From Siniperca chuatsi (taxonomy: Eukaryota > Chordata > Actinopteri > Centrarchiformes > Sinipercidae): a stretch of 64,000 nucleotides of DNA. The DNA lies in assembly GCF_020085105.1 (NCBI RefSeq), contig NC_058045.1:17780333-17844332 (forward strand), in the 5' to 3' direction. The notes beneath the pieces were generated by a model. The model made no database searches and had not been told where the DNA came from. It was given only the letters and a program-made list of their open reading frames with translations. This document shows, in pieces, positions 35,684-49,799 of this stretch. The translations under genes and the position numbers were made by a program. The first letter of the stretch is position 1. Every line of letters begins with the position of its first letter.

Positions 35684-36655
35684 TGTCCCTCAGTTTGATC
35701 ACCCTCAGCAGGACCAGAACTGGGTCTCATCAGACTTCAGTGAGCAGATCAGCTGGCAGCCCAACACATGTCTGGGCAGCAGGTTTAACCTAAATGAATA
35801 TCGTTATGTTCAGTCCTCCCTCTGTCTGTCTGTACTTTCACAGCTAAGCTTCAAAACAAGGTAATAAAATACCGCAGTGCTCATAAAAAGTGAAATGCCT
35901 CGGGCGGTGGTAAGATTATCTATAGAACTTGGCACAGTAAATGAAACTTTGTAGCCTAGGTGGGTAAAAGACAACTCTTCACCCAGTCAGACAGATGGTG
36001 TTCTCTTTCTGTCTGTCTCTCCAGTTCTCAATGGGAGGTGTTTAATACTGAGCCCCACCATTATCTTGCCCCTCATTCATTGCCTGCTCTGCTCCACTGG
36101 CTGCCTATAGGGAGCTACTTTGGAGGAATGCACTGACTTCATCTGCCACCCGGGAGAATTCCTGCTTTTCTTAACAACCCCACCACCCCCGGCTGCTGAC
36201 CTGGCTGCCCCACACCACCACTACATCTCCGCTGTTTAGACGTCAAACACAAACTCTGCTTGGGAGCAACAGCCTATCTGATGTGGCAACAACATCACAC
36301 AGAACAGCTCAACACGACACCACATACAGAGGGAATGACGGCACAGCTCAGAAACTGAACCCGCAGAACAAGATCACAGGAAACATGCGGGAGATAGAGA
36401 TGGATGATCACATGTGTTAAAAATTCTTTTGAGCCATGCGAGCGAGGTGATTTCATCTGGAAAGAAACTTGATATGAAAAAGGAGTGCCTATCAAAATCA
36501 AACACCACAAATTTCACCACAGCAGAGATGTCAATATTTTTCTTTGAGAGGGCACAGAGTGTGCTGTGTTGCAATACATAATTAGGTCTAACTGGTTGAG
36601 TCACAGAGTGAATAGACAATAATTTACTTTAGCTGTGAGGCTTTTTTATTTTATT

Positions 36656-36697
36656 CTGTGGTCAAAGAGCAGGGAGCGGTCCACTGGGCAGTGGGCA
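36656..36697. repeat. Copy 1 of an exact 42-bp direct repeat
   Basis: This stretch (starting CTGTGGTCAAAGAGCAGG, ending GGCAGTGGGCA) is identical over 42 bp to 40536-40577. Flanks differ at once on both sides. On the - strand this copy is followed by AATAAAATAAAAAA, which resembles a short A-rich tail. Confidence 0.85.
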
Positions 36698-39600
36698 TTC
36701 TATATTTTTTATTTTTTTAAACACACAGAGGTAAATGGGAAGAAACATTTGAAATCTTTAAGACGTGCAGTGGAATGCTACCTTACAGCACTGAACCAAA
36801 CTTTCCTCTTTGCAAAAGCATCCTCATACCTCGGAGCAACCGAGCAGAAAACTATACAAAGCACAAACAGAGGTTGAACTCTTGACATTTTTGTCCAATA
36901 CAAACTGCATGTATAGGGAAATTAGGTCTTACCTAAATAGAGTTGATGCAATTTACATGCAAACCAACTTGCAGACAGTACCTAACTGAAAGGTCTACCA
37001 TAACAATCTCATTAAATGAGAACACAAACAAACAAACATCTCCAAGCTAAGAATGCCGCTCTCCCATGATGCTTAGTTCTTGTCCCTCCTGGCTGGTGAA
37101 ATGTGATAATCTGCACTAACAGGAAACAAACAGGCCTGCAAGTCTCAGGTTGCTGTCTATTCTCTTTGTCACAGGCACAGCAACATTGAGAACCAGACAT
37201 CCGCCTGACCCAACTCCTTTTCACGGCACAGCTCCGGAGTCCTGTGTCAGTTCTCATTGAAATACAGATGGAGGAGAGGCAACTTTACACTGTTTGTGAA
37301 ATAAAGTCTCAGAATCATGAAGCATACCGTCAATGTAGGCTCTCAACAATGATAGAGGCTGAAATAATGTTCAAAATATGCAGAAGCCAAACAGTCTGTC
37401 AATCAACACATTAGCTATCCAAAAAGTAGGGCAACTCCAAGCCTACTATGCACGCACACACACACACTCTAATCCAAGCCACTATAGTTATTCAGAATTC
37501 AGAATTTTATCCACATGACAACACTCACACCTCTATACCCCTCCCTTTAACCTTAGGTCACCCCCACCCCCCAAAAGAAAAACACATCCCAACTCTCACC
37601 TTTACTTTCACCCCAACCTCACCTACCGAAACAACACAGGACACCATTTCAGTTGAAACTCTGAGTTCTGGCCTGTCACATAAGTTTTCTCAGAGGATGA
37701 AATCAAGGAAATGTACAATCACTTCGGAAGGTAATCAGCAAACTGAAGCAATAAAAAATCTCCCACTCCAGGCTCAGACACAAGCACATCCACAAAAAAA
37801 GGCGGTTGAGGAGCTTAAATTGAATAAAGAAAACAGACTAGACATACTGTATGATGAAAGGGAGAGAAAGAGAGACAGTGAGGAAGACAGACAGTGAGCA
37901 AATGAGAAAGGGAGAGAATAAATGTGGAAAAAAAGTCTGACAGACACATAAAGAGGGAGAAAGAGTGATGGAGAAAAGAGCAGTGATTGGAGCCATGTGC
38001 CATTCCCTCCTCTCCCCTCTCATCATCACTCACCCATCCAGCTAACCCGCTTTGCGTCTTTCATCACCCTGTCTGTGCCTCTGTCTCTCTTCAGCTCCTC
38101 GCTGAATTCGACTCAAGGCAAAAGTGGTTAGCATCACAGCCCTGCAGACACACTGGGCAAGATTTGGCTCATCTGTGTGCCACTCTGTGTGAACTACAGG
38201 GTCGGGCTGCGAATTGATGGGCCTTTTTGGCCTTTTGGGCACAAAGAAGTGTCCATATGCCAAAACTACGGCTGTTTGTTGAAATAACTGACAGCACATG
38301 AGGCTTGAGAATGAACATAGATGTCTAAATCCACAGATCTGTGGACACCCACTTTGTGATATGATTTTGTTTCTTTACAATTTAAAAATAAACACCTAAC
38401 ATCTAGCTCACACAACACTTTTGTGGAGACATGGGAGACACCCACTCCCCACTCAGTTTTGTGTTTTTCTTACACATGAGAATCCAAAAATGCATGCAAT
38501 GCATGCACAAACACTAATAGAGAAACACCTACACACACACAAGCACAAATGCACAAGTATTTATGCAGCTGGACAGACACACTCTTAACCCTTGGCTTTC
38601 TTTGAAAAGGTTTGATCGATTAATTTCTGCTTGTCATGAGCAGTATTGGGAAACCAACGGAAAAGAGTAAAGCTTTTCAGAGAAATTCAAAGCAAGGTTA
38701 TTAATGTACTGACTAATATATTGCTTCTCAACACCTGAGCCCTTAGGCTACATGAAGAGTATGCTTACTGGGTGTGTAATGCGTCAGTATGTGTGTGTGT
38801 TTGTGTATGTAAAGCTATTGCAATGGTCAAAGGCTGGGTTGCATGTGTTTATGTACAAGCCTGCATGTGTACGTGTGTTTGCAAGCAGACATGCCATTTA
38901 GGCCTATCTTTATGAGAGGTTGCTCCAGCTCAGTGTGATTACTGTGCTATCTCTGCAACAACAGAAGTCCAAGGAACAATGGCAGGAGTAAAGGACAGAG
39001 TGTACATGACACACTGCCTCAGATCTGAACCTCAGACAGATACACAAACACACAGAAATACAACAAGTGTAGACAAACAGTTATCCCTATCAGCATCAGC
39101 AGAGAAAATAAGACCCTGGCCCAGGCTGGTTAAAGTGCACATAATAGGTTAGACATTGCTGTTAGAGGACAATGAACAGTGCTGGGAGAAGCTGGGCCCT
39201 CTGTACCACTCTGGTCCAGGTTGGGAGAGACACACAAACACTCAAAGAGCCAGTAACACGCTGGCACCGAGTAGCCTGGTCTTATCTGTACTACAGAGAC
39301 ACTATTGTTGTTCTCGTTCCACACTCAGCAGACAGTGTTGCCTCTTTTGTGGCCCCTGGCAATGCCGGGTCATCTGCCGCGCCTCACCAGCTTTTAGTGC
39401 CATTCTGCTGTGTCCACATGTTACCAGTGATAAAACTAATAAAAGGGAAAACAGATACTTTCTTTTTTCCTGCCTTGCCTCCTGTTTTGCATTCTTTATT
39501 CCTCCTCCCCCTTCTTCGTCATCCAGTGTTTCAAGTCTACCAAGTGAGTGCAGTTTATGTGCTTAAAGAACCATGAGAGAAAAACAAACAGAAAAGTCCA

Positions 39601-40535
39601 CAACATGCCCATAGTTGAGAGCAGCACAATAATTATTCATAATGATAGAAAATTATCCTTTTGCTTCAGCAATTAGAACTGGTTCTCTGTGGAAATCTCG
39701 TGATGAATCACATGGGTATTCTCAGTCACTTCTTCATTACACAGCAAGGAAGATGTCTAATGCCAGCTTGTACACTTGCTACAAAAGTGTGGTACTACAT
39801 ACACATGCACAAAAACTGGAATTACATTGTAATTTGCAGGACTGGCTTTTATAATTTCTAAACGCATACAAACAACTTATGTGGCAAGGTTTCTATCCTT
39901 GCCTATGTGACCGATTAAATTTTGAAAAAAGCATCCAGGTGGTGTTGGAAGCAACCAACTGGGTGAAAAAAACATCATCGTCATTATTAACGATGAGCAA
40001 GCTTTTGCAGTCACAGACCCAGGGCTTTGGAAAGCTTCCCTACATAGCACTTTATTGAACAAGGCTTTTTAGAACTATTACTTTGTTACTTTTATATTTC
40101 CATTCTCTTTTCTTGCACCTGCACTGTTTTTCATTTTTTCATTGCAATTTGTATGATTTTTTTTCATAAATTCACCCAGTGTTTCCACAAAGTATTGCTT
40201 GACTCTATAACATCTCATTTTAAAAGATCAGAAGTCTTTCAAAAAGTAAAGGTTGCTTGGGATGATTTAACTCTGCTAATCCCTGTACAAAACATCTGCA
40301 CAAGCTAGGACCGACTTAGTCCTCGGGCAAATGCAGAAGATACACGCTTTACATTAAAAAAATAACACTGACAGGCCTAGCCTAGGCTTATGTCTACTGC
40401 TCGTGACTCTATTGCTGACAGATTTTCTTCCAGATCCGTCATGAAGAATGCTTTCTAAATTCTCCAAGAGCCGTCAGTAGCTCCCAAAACACCATAACTC
40501 CCATGTAGAAGTCATTATCAGCCGGGATCCGGTGC

Positions 40536-40577
40536 CTGTGGTCAAAGAGCAGGGAGCGGTCCACTGGGCAGTGGGCA
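40536..40577. repeat. Copy 2 of the exact 42-bp direct repeat, inside a 59-codon - strand open frame
   Basis: Identical to 36656-36697. On the - strand the copy lies in an open frame from 40617 (after an acceptor-like TAATATAG) to a stop at 40441-40439. The frame includes CPVDRSLLFDHRHRIPADN and DFYMGVMVFWELL. Codon third positions in the middle of this frame are G/C-rich, as in vertebrate exons, but I cannot name a family. It may be a retrocopy fragment of a coding exon. Confidence 0.5.
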
Positions 40578-43500
40578 CATGAGTAAACTAGATCCAAGAT
40601 CTGAGGGCTTGTATTGGGCTATATTAAAACTTAATAACTTTCCAATGTAGACAAGGCTCTCACGCAGGAGATAATTTGCTTTTATAGTATGTGACAAGGC
40701 AGTAAAATGTAGGAAAAATAATTGAGTCGCAGCTGGATGGTTTAGTTTTCCTGGGAGGTGTTAATAAAACACCAAACAGCAGTCTATTCTCTTTGTGGTA
40801 CATGCACAACTTCTGTACAACTTCTCTGCTGTTGAAAAGAAAACTGGGTTATGTGTGTTTTTGTTTGCCAAGAGAACATTTAATTTGTATGCAGGCATTA
40901 GTGTATACATATGTGTAAATCGTGTATTTTACTATGACAGTGACTGTGTTGCTTCTTCTTCCTCGCAGTAGAGGGCCAGGCTGCTGCAGGCACTCCAAGC
41001 ACACTGCTTGTTAATAAGACTGAATGGTTGCCTGGTTCCCTGCTAACGGAGCTTCAGTGAAGCTTCAACACACCTGATGAATTATGCATTTTGTCACAGC
41101 ACATTAATTTGGCAAATATTTCTCGAAACAAAATCCAAACGCTTGTGATCGACCAACTGTTTGAAAATGTCCCCCGTCTATCCTTGTCTCTCCTCTATTG
41201 ACATGCTAATGACTCAGTGCAAAGGAATCAGAGACAGCACTAATAAGCTTTAGTCGCCATACTTGCATACAGGGATCTGTCGCTGCAGCCTTTAACTATC
41301 TACATTATAATGATTGGTTCGTTATAATGAGTGGATCGGTGGTTCATTAATACAAGGGACACCTTTACCTCTAAAACAAGGGCAAATATGGACAGCGGTA
41401 CCTAATATTTACAAAAGCAGACTTGTTAGTAAAAGGTTGTAAGCTCAAATCCCAGATCAGCTGCACAAATTGGGTTATTCAACTCTGAACTGCTACATCA
41501 AATGTACAGTCATTAAACAAACAAGCTGTGTAATCGCTGTGCATGTAATTGATGATGCAGGAGGGTTTAAAGGTTGATTACTCTGGTTGATCTGAAGCAG
41601 GCCTCGGCATTGCCATTCAGAGTCTGGCCATCACCTGTGGTTGTCACTACCACTACAGTCACACTGTGTAAAATAGCACTTCTAGTGCAAAATCCCAGTC
41701 ATCATGAATCACCAGCAGCACTCATACAGACAGATGGTAACCTGGCCTGAACCACAAGAGAGAAGGAAAGGGGGAAGGTGTGAGAGAAAGAATCTTTATT
41801 TAATTTAGTTTATTTAAATTCATGAAAATGCTCAGAAAGTTGTTTTTGTTATACGTCTTTGGAAATATAAAGAAACCCTGGCACACTTTTGAATTTCATT
41901 GAATAAATGAATGAATGAAATGAGGTAAACTCGCATAAGGCTGTGGCCACACTGGTTAGCACAGCCCTGGCCACAATAAAACAATTCTACATTATTCATT
42001 TCACAGAGTGAAAGACTTACTCATACCTTTGGCAGTCGTCATTCACTTGTTCGCTTCAACCCTGCGGTTGGCGGAGGCGAGTACATTAGAGACCAGGAAT
42101 TTGTTTGTGCTGACTCATGGATCCACCCACAGAGCCAGCAGCTAATAGTGAGAATGATAATGCAGCATAGCACATAGCCTGTGGAAGGCCGGGCAGAGCT
42201 AGCCTCCACTGAGAGGATGAGTGGTTTGGCTGCCTGCAGACTGAGCCCTGCGAGCACAGGAGTTTGTATTGTTGGGTGAGCCAGGGAAGAAGGCTCTTGA
42301 CTGCTGATGGGCACCCATGTGTAATTATATACTCCCGACCTGACTCAGCAATGCTTGCCAGGGAAGGAGGACATCGGTCTGTTCCCAGTCAAACTCATAC
42401 ACAGCACACACACTAGAAACACACACAAATGTACAGTCAGATAAACATTCAGTTATCACAGAGCCAAAATAATATGGTACATAGTTGAAAGACAGATGGC
42501 AGACAGGCTGACTCATACTAAATGATGATGCTTGATTTGAGACTAAAGCTACATGTAACTGTAAAAGTGAACCCACTAATTTAAAGGATGCAATTTACAC
42601 AGCACAGTAGTGGAAATGAGTAGCCTTAAATTTAACAACACATGCTATTTATAGTTGAATTTTTTTGCAGGTGCATGTGTGTGTCACTTCTTGAGTGCCA
42701 GTCAGGAATGCTACGGCCTCCAGTGTCACAGGTTTGAAGCTAAACTCATTAGTAATTTAAAGGTCGCTTCCATGTCTGCTCATATCAATTATTCACTCCA
42801 GTTTTTTTGTTTTCTTTTTCTTGCCATCTTACATTCTTGAAGCACAATCTAAAATGGGGCCTCAAGTTATACAGAAGAAAACGTCAATGGTTCAATCTAA
42901 GAAACTGAATGTAATTTAATTCATACAGTTGAAACTCCTTCAACTGTGGAGGTATTGAAGGAAGGCTATTTTGCCAGTGACTCAGATTGGTGTTGGTTTT
43001 TCATCATACTTTCATTCCATGCAATCCATGATGCAATATGCATTTGCCAGTCCTTTATCTGAGTTAAAGGGAATATTGCCATTAGCATGCCCAAGGAAAC
43101 AAATATCAACATGCTGCTGCAAAGAAAAATGGCACACAAGAGAGCTCAAAGCCACAGACCTCTACACACAGCTCAGTCTGTCACATCATGTGCTACAGTG
43201 ATATACAAGACAAGTTCAGTCTTAGGTAAGGCAGTCATCAATCCAGGACAGAGCAGGTGCACATTCTTTTGCAGGGTCGGAGTGGTAATATTACAACAAA
43301 AATATGACTCCAGCATAAAGAAAACACAGACCCATCTGCTGAATGAATGTTTTCACAGATGAAAGTGAAAAATTCCACCTAGTTTCCTCCCAAGACATCA
43401 ATCTGAGGTCACGGACATTACACGGGCAGTTCACAAACTACTACTATGGCTAATGCAATCCATTCACTGCTGGTTTTGATTAGTTCCTGACTGTGTCATT

Positions 43501-45214
43501 GTTTGAACAACTGCCAAGAAGTTTGAGAGAAAGCCACAGTCTATACAGATGTACATGTTACTCCATTGCTAAAGTCAATCTGCTATGCAAAACATCTCTG
43601 CTCACACGCTCTCAATATTTACTAAGGGAGCTCCAAAATACCTGGCCCTTGGAGAGAGGGATACAGATAAACACAGCCATAGAGCGGGAGAGACCGAGAT
43701 TCAGCGTGTGTGTTTGTGTGTGTGTAGACCTTCAGGTGACCTATCGAAGCACAGTGAAAAATCCTGCAACAGACGGATAAGATGTTGTCTTTTACCATAA
43801 AGGAGATTAATTCCACAAAATTGCTGTTGTGTGTGCTGAGATAAGGTCTATGCTGGGGGATTCAAACAGACAAGCACTGCGGAATGTACAATACGTCATC
43901 AAATTATGAACATTGTTTTGACTTCAGTTAATAATAAAGCTTTTGTACTGTGAACACACTTCATTTCAAATCACACTGCCCACCTGTAGGTACGGTTTTA
44001 TAGTCATATTCTGAAAAAACAAATTGTTAAAAGTGAAACATATTATTAGAACAGAGACTGATTTGGAGCTAACAGGCTAGTTCATGCAAAAACAGAAATA
44101 ATGCTCAGACAAAAGGAAGAAAAAGAAAAAAAAAAGATATCAGAAGTAAACATGTATAAACAAAGGGACTACTACCAAAGGTGGTCAGGCAGAATTCATC
44201 TTTTCCCCACAGACATCAATGAGATATTTTAGAGTAGTTTATTTTATGATATCATAAAGGTGCAGAGGTTCACCGATAAAGAATAAATATGGCATCAGTG
44301 CCAAGAAGTGAATCTTGTGGTGTTGGTTGGGGGGTGTTTAATGTGTTGGGAAGAGGATCAAATAATATTAAGGATGGTGTTAATGCAACTACAGCTGGAT
44401 ACTTACCTTTTCTATCTTAATTTAAATTGGACAAAAAAGCCAAACTTCTCAAATGCTGTCACGAGCAGCTGTACAAGAAAACGGTCTCAAACTGGCACAC
44501 TTTGAATTGAAATCACAAAGTATCTGACCAAAAAAAGGATAAACACAATTACAAATCTGTACCAACAAAGTACTGACAGTTAATACCCAGTCCTAAATGT
44601 ACCCATTTAAAATACACAGAAAGTAAAGGGTGGAATCTGTTTGTGTTGCATGTGGATCACAAGGCTTAGGGTGGGCCTCTCAATAAACCTGATTTATAGT
44701 TTGATGGGGAGGTGTCACACACGACTCTCTCTCCCTGTCATTACTCTGAGGACGAGTAACAATCACGCCTATCAGAGCAGTGGGGGCGGAGGATATGTGG
44801 ATAGTCAAGATGTGTAAAGAAAAGCTATGAGGGCAGGGTGCAGATTTATGGCTGATTCCCAGTATCCTAGGAACACCTTTGGGACAAAGACGGTATATCT
44901 GAGGTTGCCCCTTCACTTCCAGAAAGCTGCCTTTCACCCCCCTGACTCAAGATCACCGGGGTGATCTTTGGCATGGATACCCATGCATACACAGCTTAAT
45001 ATTGACAAGACTGCTGTTGTTGAGTTTGCATATGAGAGATAAGTCGGCTACCCCTTGGGAACGACAAAGAGAGAGGAGGGGGAGGAGTGATGAAGGGAAG
45101 GCTGGACAAGACAGCACAAAGATGAGTGTGTGTTAAAGGGGAAATATTCAACAGCAGGCAGACCAAACAATTACTATGGTCAGTTTCATAGAGGTGATAA
45201 CTGAGGCCTTTCAT

Positions 45215-45380
45215 AAAGGACCTGTTTCATGAAGCAAGTTTACTACATTAGCTGGATAACTTAGCTATGTAAAACCTGAAGCAGTCCATTTACCACATTG
45301 AAGAGGGATCCAGGTTTTACTCTGCCAAGGTATCCAGGCAACTCAGTAAACCTGCATCTTGGCGCAGAGCCCAGGTCTGA
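45215..45380. repeat. Probable dispersed teleost repeat
   Basis: Text such as GTTTCATGAAGCAAGTTTAC with GGATAACTTAGCTATGT and a later GGTATCCAGGCAACTCAG resembles an interspersed fish repeat from memory. The boundaries are approximate. Confidence 0.3.
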
Positions 45381-46102
45381 GTCAAACATTGCACATACAA
45401 GAGGGTAACCTGACACTAAGAATATGGCTTATCTCTTCATCTCTATGGATGAAAAAAGTGTCGGCTTTGGTCTCTTTGTCATGGGGTTGTTTGGAAGCAC
45501 AGTAGTCTAAAGCATACACTCATATGCTCATTGTGGCAAGTGGTACAGATGTAGCTGTGAACGATTGTGCTTTGAGTATATTTCTTGTACAATATAAAGA
45601 ACTGACAGAATAAAGATGCATGTTTATTTATTGTCAATACATTTGTGTCAAATAAATATGTACAATTATTGCAATAGTTATTTTTTCCCAGCCCTACTGC
45701 CCACGTGTACTTCTGCTCACCACTGTGCATTTGTGTACCAGTAACTGCCATCTACCCATAAGCAACATTAGCTTGTTTTGCTTCTAATGTGCTTGATCAA
45801 ACACATCTACATTCAATGACAGGTCTAACGTCAAGCCTCTCAGCGTGAGGGACAAGTCTGTCAAATCCACCTGCCTCTCTCTGACTGTTGATTTAGTATC
45901 TCTGGGCCCTGAGGCAGACATTTTCTCTTTCTTCCTGGTGTCTTGACCGCCAATCCTGGCCATGTCCGGGGCCCTTGGCTGAGGCACCATGTTATTTACT
46001 GCCCAGAGAGCTCTCTATGCAGAGAGTCAACACGGCATGGCTGGTTGAGCAAGGGAGCAACCTGCTGCTCACTCTCACACACACATCTACAGATGCGCAC
46101 AA

Positions 46103-46129
<27 letters not shown>
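46103..46129. repeat. (AC)n microsatellite
   Basis: About 13 AC units. Confidence 0.9.
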
Positions 46130-46134
<5 letters not shown>

Positions 46135-49100
46135 AGTCACGTGACCATCCCAGGGGGCTGGCAGAGATGTTTACCACGCTGCAATCACTACACACGATAG
46201 AACTGAGAGCCATGGACAGAGAGACAAACAGACACAGACGTCCATAACCCCAGCAACTATAACCTGCCAGTGGTTTCAAACTGTTACAACAAAACAGGAA
46301 ATGTGAAGCTATGGGTTTGATGACGTGACAGAGCAAACACTCATGAAGGCTACGGGAAGTTCACCCTGACAGGACATGACAGCATTCAATCAGGTGAACT
46401 TTACAGTCAGCTGGACTCACTTGGGAACATGTCCTTAGGTGGACTAAGCTCTGTAAGAACATTCTGAGAGTAGGTGGTTTAATATAACCCCTGACCTGCA
46501 CATGTTGGATGAATGAAGAGAGATTCAGGCTAAGGATGTGTACTCTGCTCAATGACCTAAAACTATTTCAACAACACTCCCTAAAAAGGTTGACTGAAGA
46601 CAAAAACAAGTACAATGGCTTGCAGTTGGCAACAAACCATTCCCTTAGAGATATGTTTCTCAAACCTCCAGCTTGGATAAAAAGACTTATACACTTGTTT
46701 CTGATCGGTCCAGAAATGTCTGCAGCTTTACAACACAAAAATGTGTTTTCAGGTGCTCTTGAAAGGTTCTTGTCCTGAGATCTAAAAGCAGAACCGCAGT
46801 AAAATTCCTTTTCCAAATCCCCTCCTTCCTCTCAGTAATTATAGCCTCCCAGCTGACAAACTACAGGTCTGTTGTGTTTGTCTTTGCCTCCTCAGACAAC
46901 AGGTGAAGTAAGGCCTGTGTACGCTGGGCTGGATGCCAGTCTCTTACAGGCCCTGCTAGCCAAGTACATATTACCCTGGTACAACAAAAACACCTGGGGA
47001 GTGAAGGAGGAACAGTCCTATTTTTGTTTAAAATGTACTGCCCAGAAAATTTCATATTTTCTTTGCATCACTGAAAACTTGTAACCTTGTACAACAGGCA
47101 GAGTACAGCATCCTGCACAAGAAAAACAGAATGTTCCCCTTTATGAAATCCTGTGGGAAAAGTCTGCCATAGTAAACTTGGTGAGGATGATTTATTTAAA
47201 GGAGTACAGATGATTTGATAAATTGAAAACTGGGTTGACTTTGGATTAGAAATAGGGGTGTGAAGGAGGATGAGGGAGCAGGGTGTGAAGGATGTGAATG
47301 TGATGCAAGGAGGACTGGATCAATCTTTTATCACTGCAGTGTGCTTTCATTCCTAATGGATCCGACATGAGCAGAGCACAGCACTACTTTCCGTCACATT
47401 GCACAGGCAGGGGAAGGACGCATGGAAAGAACAAGAGGGAGCAAGAGATGTAGCAAGAGCAACATGTGAGAAAGAAAGACAGAGAGAGAGATGGAGGGAG
47501 AAAGTGGTTCAAGCCACCTTCCCAAAAATAATCACAACCCTAAACATGCAAACATATTATTTCACAGACAAGCGGTCATATTGTTTCCAAACCTCTGGCC
47601 CTGAGTGCATCTGCAGGAGTTGGGAAAAGCTCCTGATAAGGATGGCCAGAAATTAAGTCACTTCACAGCATGAAGAATGACTTTGAATGTTCCCATCAAG
47701 AATCCCAAGAGATATCTTGGTGTACGCGGGTGGACTTGCTTTACTTGCCATGCCAGCTGAGTGGCAGACAGACACACTGACAGAGACACAGACAGACTAT
47801 TCTAGAAGAAGAGGGGAGTCCATCTGTGTATTCAAGCAGTGAAAGAGCAGTAAAAATAACATTGCGGAGAACAAGGCACGGCGACTCTCAGAGGACACTC
47901 TGCTCTCTCCATGCTGAACAGACTCATTCATGTGATAGAAAATAAGAAATATCCAGGCAGCAAGGGAGATACAAAGGAAAAGGCAGAGAAAGAAGTGCTA
48001 ACTAAACAAGGCTGGGAAGAAAGTTCAAAGTTTTATAATGTGTTCAGATTGCTGGCAACCACATCATTATCCTGCCATTTGACAATTGCTTTCGATATAA
48101 TATCTTTAGTACCTCAAAGAGAGGGGACATTTAGCAGTACATTATATCATCACTTCTCTGTTCTGTCCATTAAGTAACTGAGGTAATACATATACTATAC
48201 TTAAGACAACTGGTTTCTCAAGGCGCTTGTGGTATGCAGAGTCCATATCAGCACCTGATACAGTTAAATGAAGGTTCCCAAGTGAAGGTAGACGACTGAA
48301 AAAGAAAAAAGCCGTAACAATTAAATGGGATAACTAGAACTAAAATAAATTAATGGGAGCCAAGTTAAAGCTATGATATATGCTTGAGTCAAACTTGTCC
48401 ACTTGGCTCTTTCCCTTACAACCATCTATTATGATGATGTCTCTCTGGGACCAAGTTCACTATGTGAAACATACAAACAGAGATAACACATGAGGTGGGG
48501 GAAAAAAACACCTCTGGGGGGGGGGTCCCAATCAATGGCCCTGATTGGATAACAAATACAGCCTGCTAATGAGCTCCAAGTTCCACTATCTGACAAATAC
48601 CACGCTGGAAAATGTTAAATAAGATGCTAGCCATGCATAATGATGAGTCTATCATGAGATATTTAAACAGGCTTAGAGTGGTTTGGTGCATTAGACTTGC
48701 ACAGTGTTGGCATTTGAGATGTGTAGCACGTTAAGAGTTGCGAGTGAGCTGAACTCTGCCCATGCCCTCCATAAATTAATCTTTAATCCTACAGTGGTAA
48801 AAGGAGCAGCCTGTGTGACGGGAGACCTGTGTTAGAGATAGCCTGCACTTGTCTCATAGTTCCAACATGCCGGTAAATACTTTCAATCAAAAACATGCAC
48901 ATAAATGTCAGCTCTCTGACTCACAGTGGGACTGCACCAAACACACACACACACACACAAAAACACACAAAAAAGTGAAAAAAAAACAAGTGCAGAAAGA
49001 GTGAAGTTTCACCCAAACAGGTTTGAGTCCTTTTGTTTCATACAGGAATACCTGGGTGGCAGGTCTAGTGTCAACAGGTACATGTGAAGACACAGCTCAG

Positions 49101-49328
49101 CTCCCCAAAGACATAACACAAGATTCTCTTTGTTTCTCTGCCATTCATAAAAAATATACACACACAAGCTCACACTTAATAATAATAATAGCTCTCTTTA
49201 CATGCATGCTGGAACATACAGCAAAGCCACAGACAGATCGGCTGACTTCAAAGAAACTTCCCCACACTGACATTCAAATAGGCAAGGACACATTCAAACA
49301 ATCTCTGAAAGAAGCCCTTACACTCACC

Positions 49329-49515
49329 GAGTGAGAGGATCTTGTCCTTCTCTCCAGTGTCTTTATTTCCTTTGTTTTTATTCTCTTCGTCTCTTTTCCT
49401 CACTCAGGGAAATCCTTTACTTCTGACAGAGCAGCGAAGCTGGTTGTGCGGCTGGTGTACGAGGCAGCGAGTGAGTGTGTGTGCGTGAGGAGCGTGCGAG
49501 TCCAGCGGAGGTCAG
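49329..49515 (-). other. Probable non-coding first exon and promoter of rassf7
   Basis: The - strand has a consensus donor (ACTCG/GTGAGTG, exon end at 49329). The preceding 190 bp is relatively CpG-rich. A TTTAAAT TATA-like motif lies at about 49540 on the - strand, placing a start near 49510. It fits the missing 5' UTR exon implied by the acceptor directly before the rassf7 ATG. The join is inference. Confidence 0.35.
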
Positions 49516-49660
49516 AGGCAGTCAGACTTGGTCACGGAGAGATTTAAAGGACGTCGCGACTTCTCTGTTTTATCTCACTGCCTTCTCCTCGCCTGCTGCC
49601 TCAGGAATGCACTTCTCCTGGGTGTCCTCACCACAGCCAAGATCTGAGAGACTGCTAGGG

Positions 49661-49661
49661 T

Positions 49662-49692
<31 letters not shown>

Positions 49693-49693
49693 G
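49661..49693. repeat. (CT)n simple repeat
   Basis: A CT-rich run just upstream of the inferred rassf7 promoter, within a broader pyrimidine-rich tract to about 49800. Confidence 0.85.
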
Positions 49694-49799
49694 TCTACAC
49701 CCCTCCTCCTTCTCTCTGTGTCTCTCACCCACACAGAAACACACCCTCTCAGTCACTCCTCTCTCTCTTTTTCTCCCCACCCTTTCTTTCTGTGCTGAC

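Larger units (their letters stand above)
34960..49328 (-). other. Long first intron of rassf7 (inferred)
   Basis: About 14.4 kb between the coding ATG acceptor and the likely 5' UTR exon. It holds (GT)n at 35649-35680, (AC)n at 46103-46129, an exact 42-bp direct repeat (36656-36697 and 40536-40577) and a dispersed repeat near 45215. No convincing exon of another gene is visible. Most ORFs inside are low-complexity or lack splice context. Confidence 0.45.

Noticed and set aside
37448-37897. 149-codon + ORF in the rassf7 intron
   Set aside because: Low-complexity Thr/His/Pro and Lys/Glu text from CA- and GA-rich DNA, with no splice context or codon bias.
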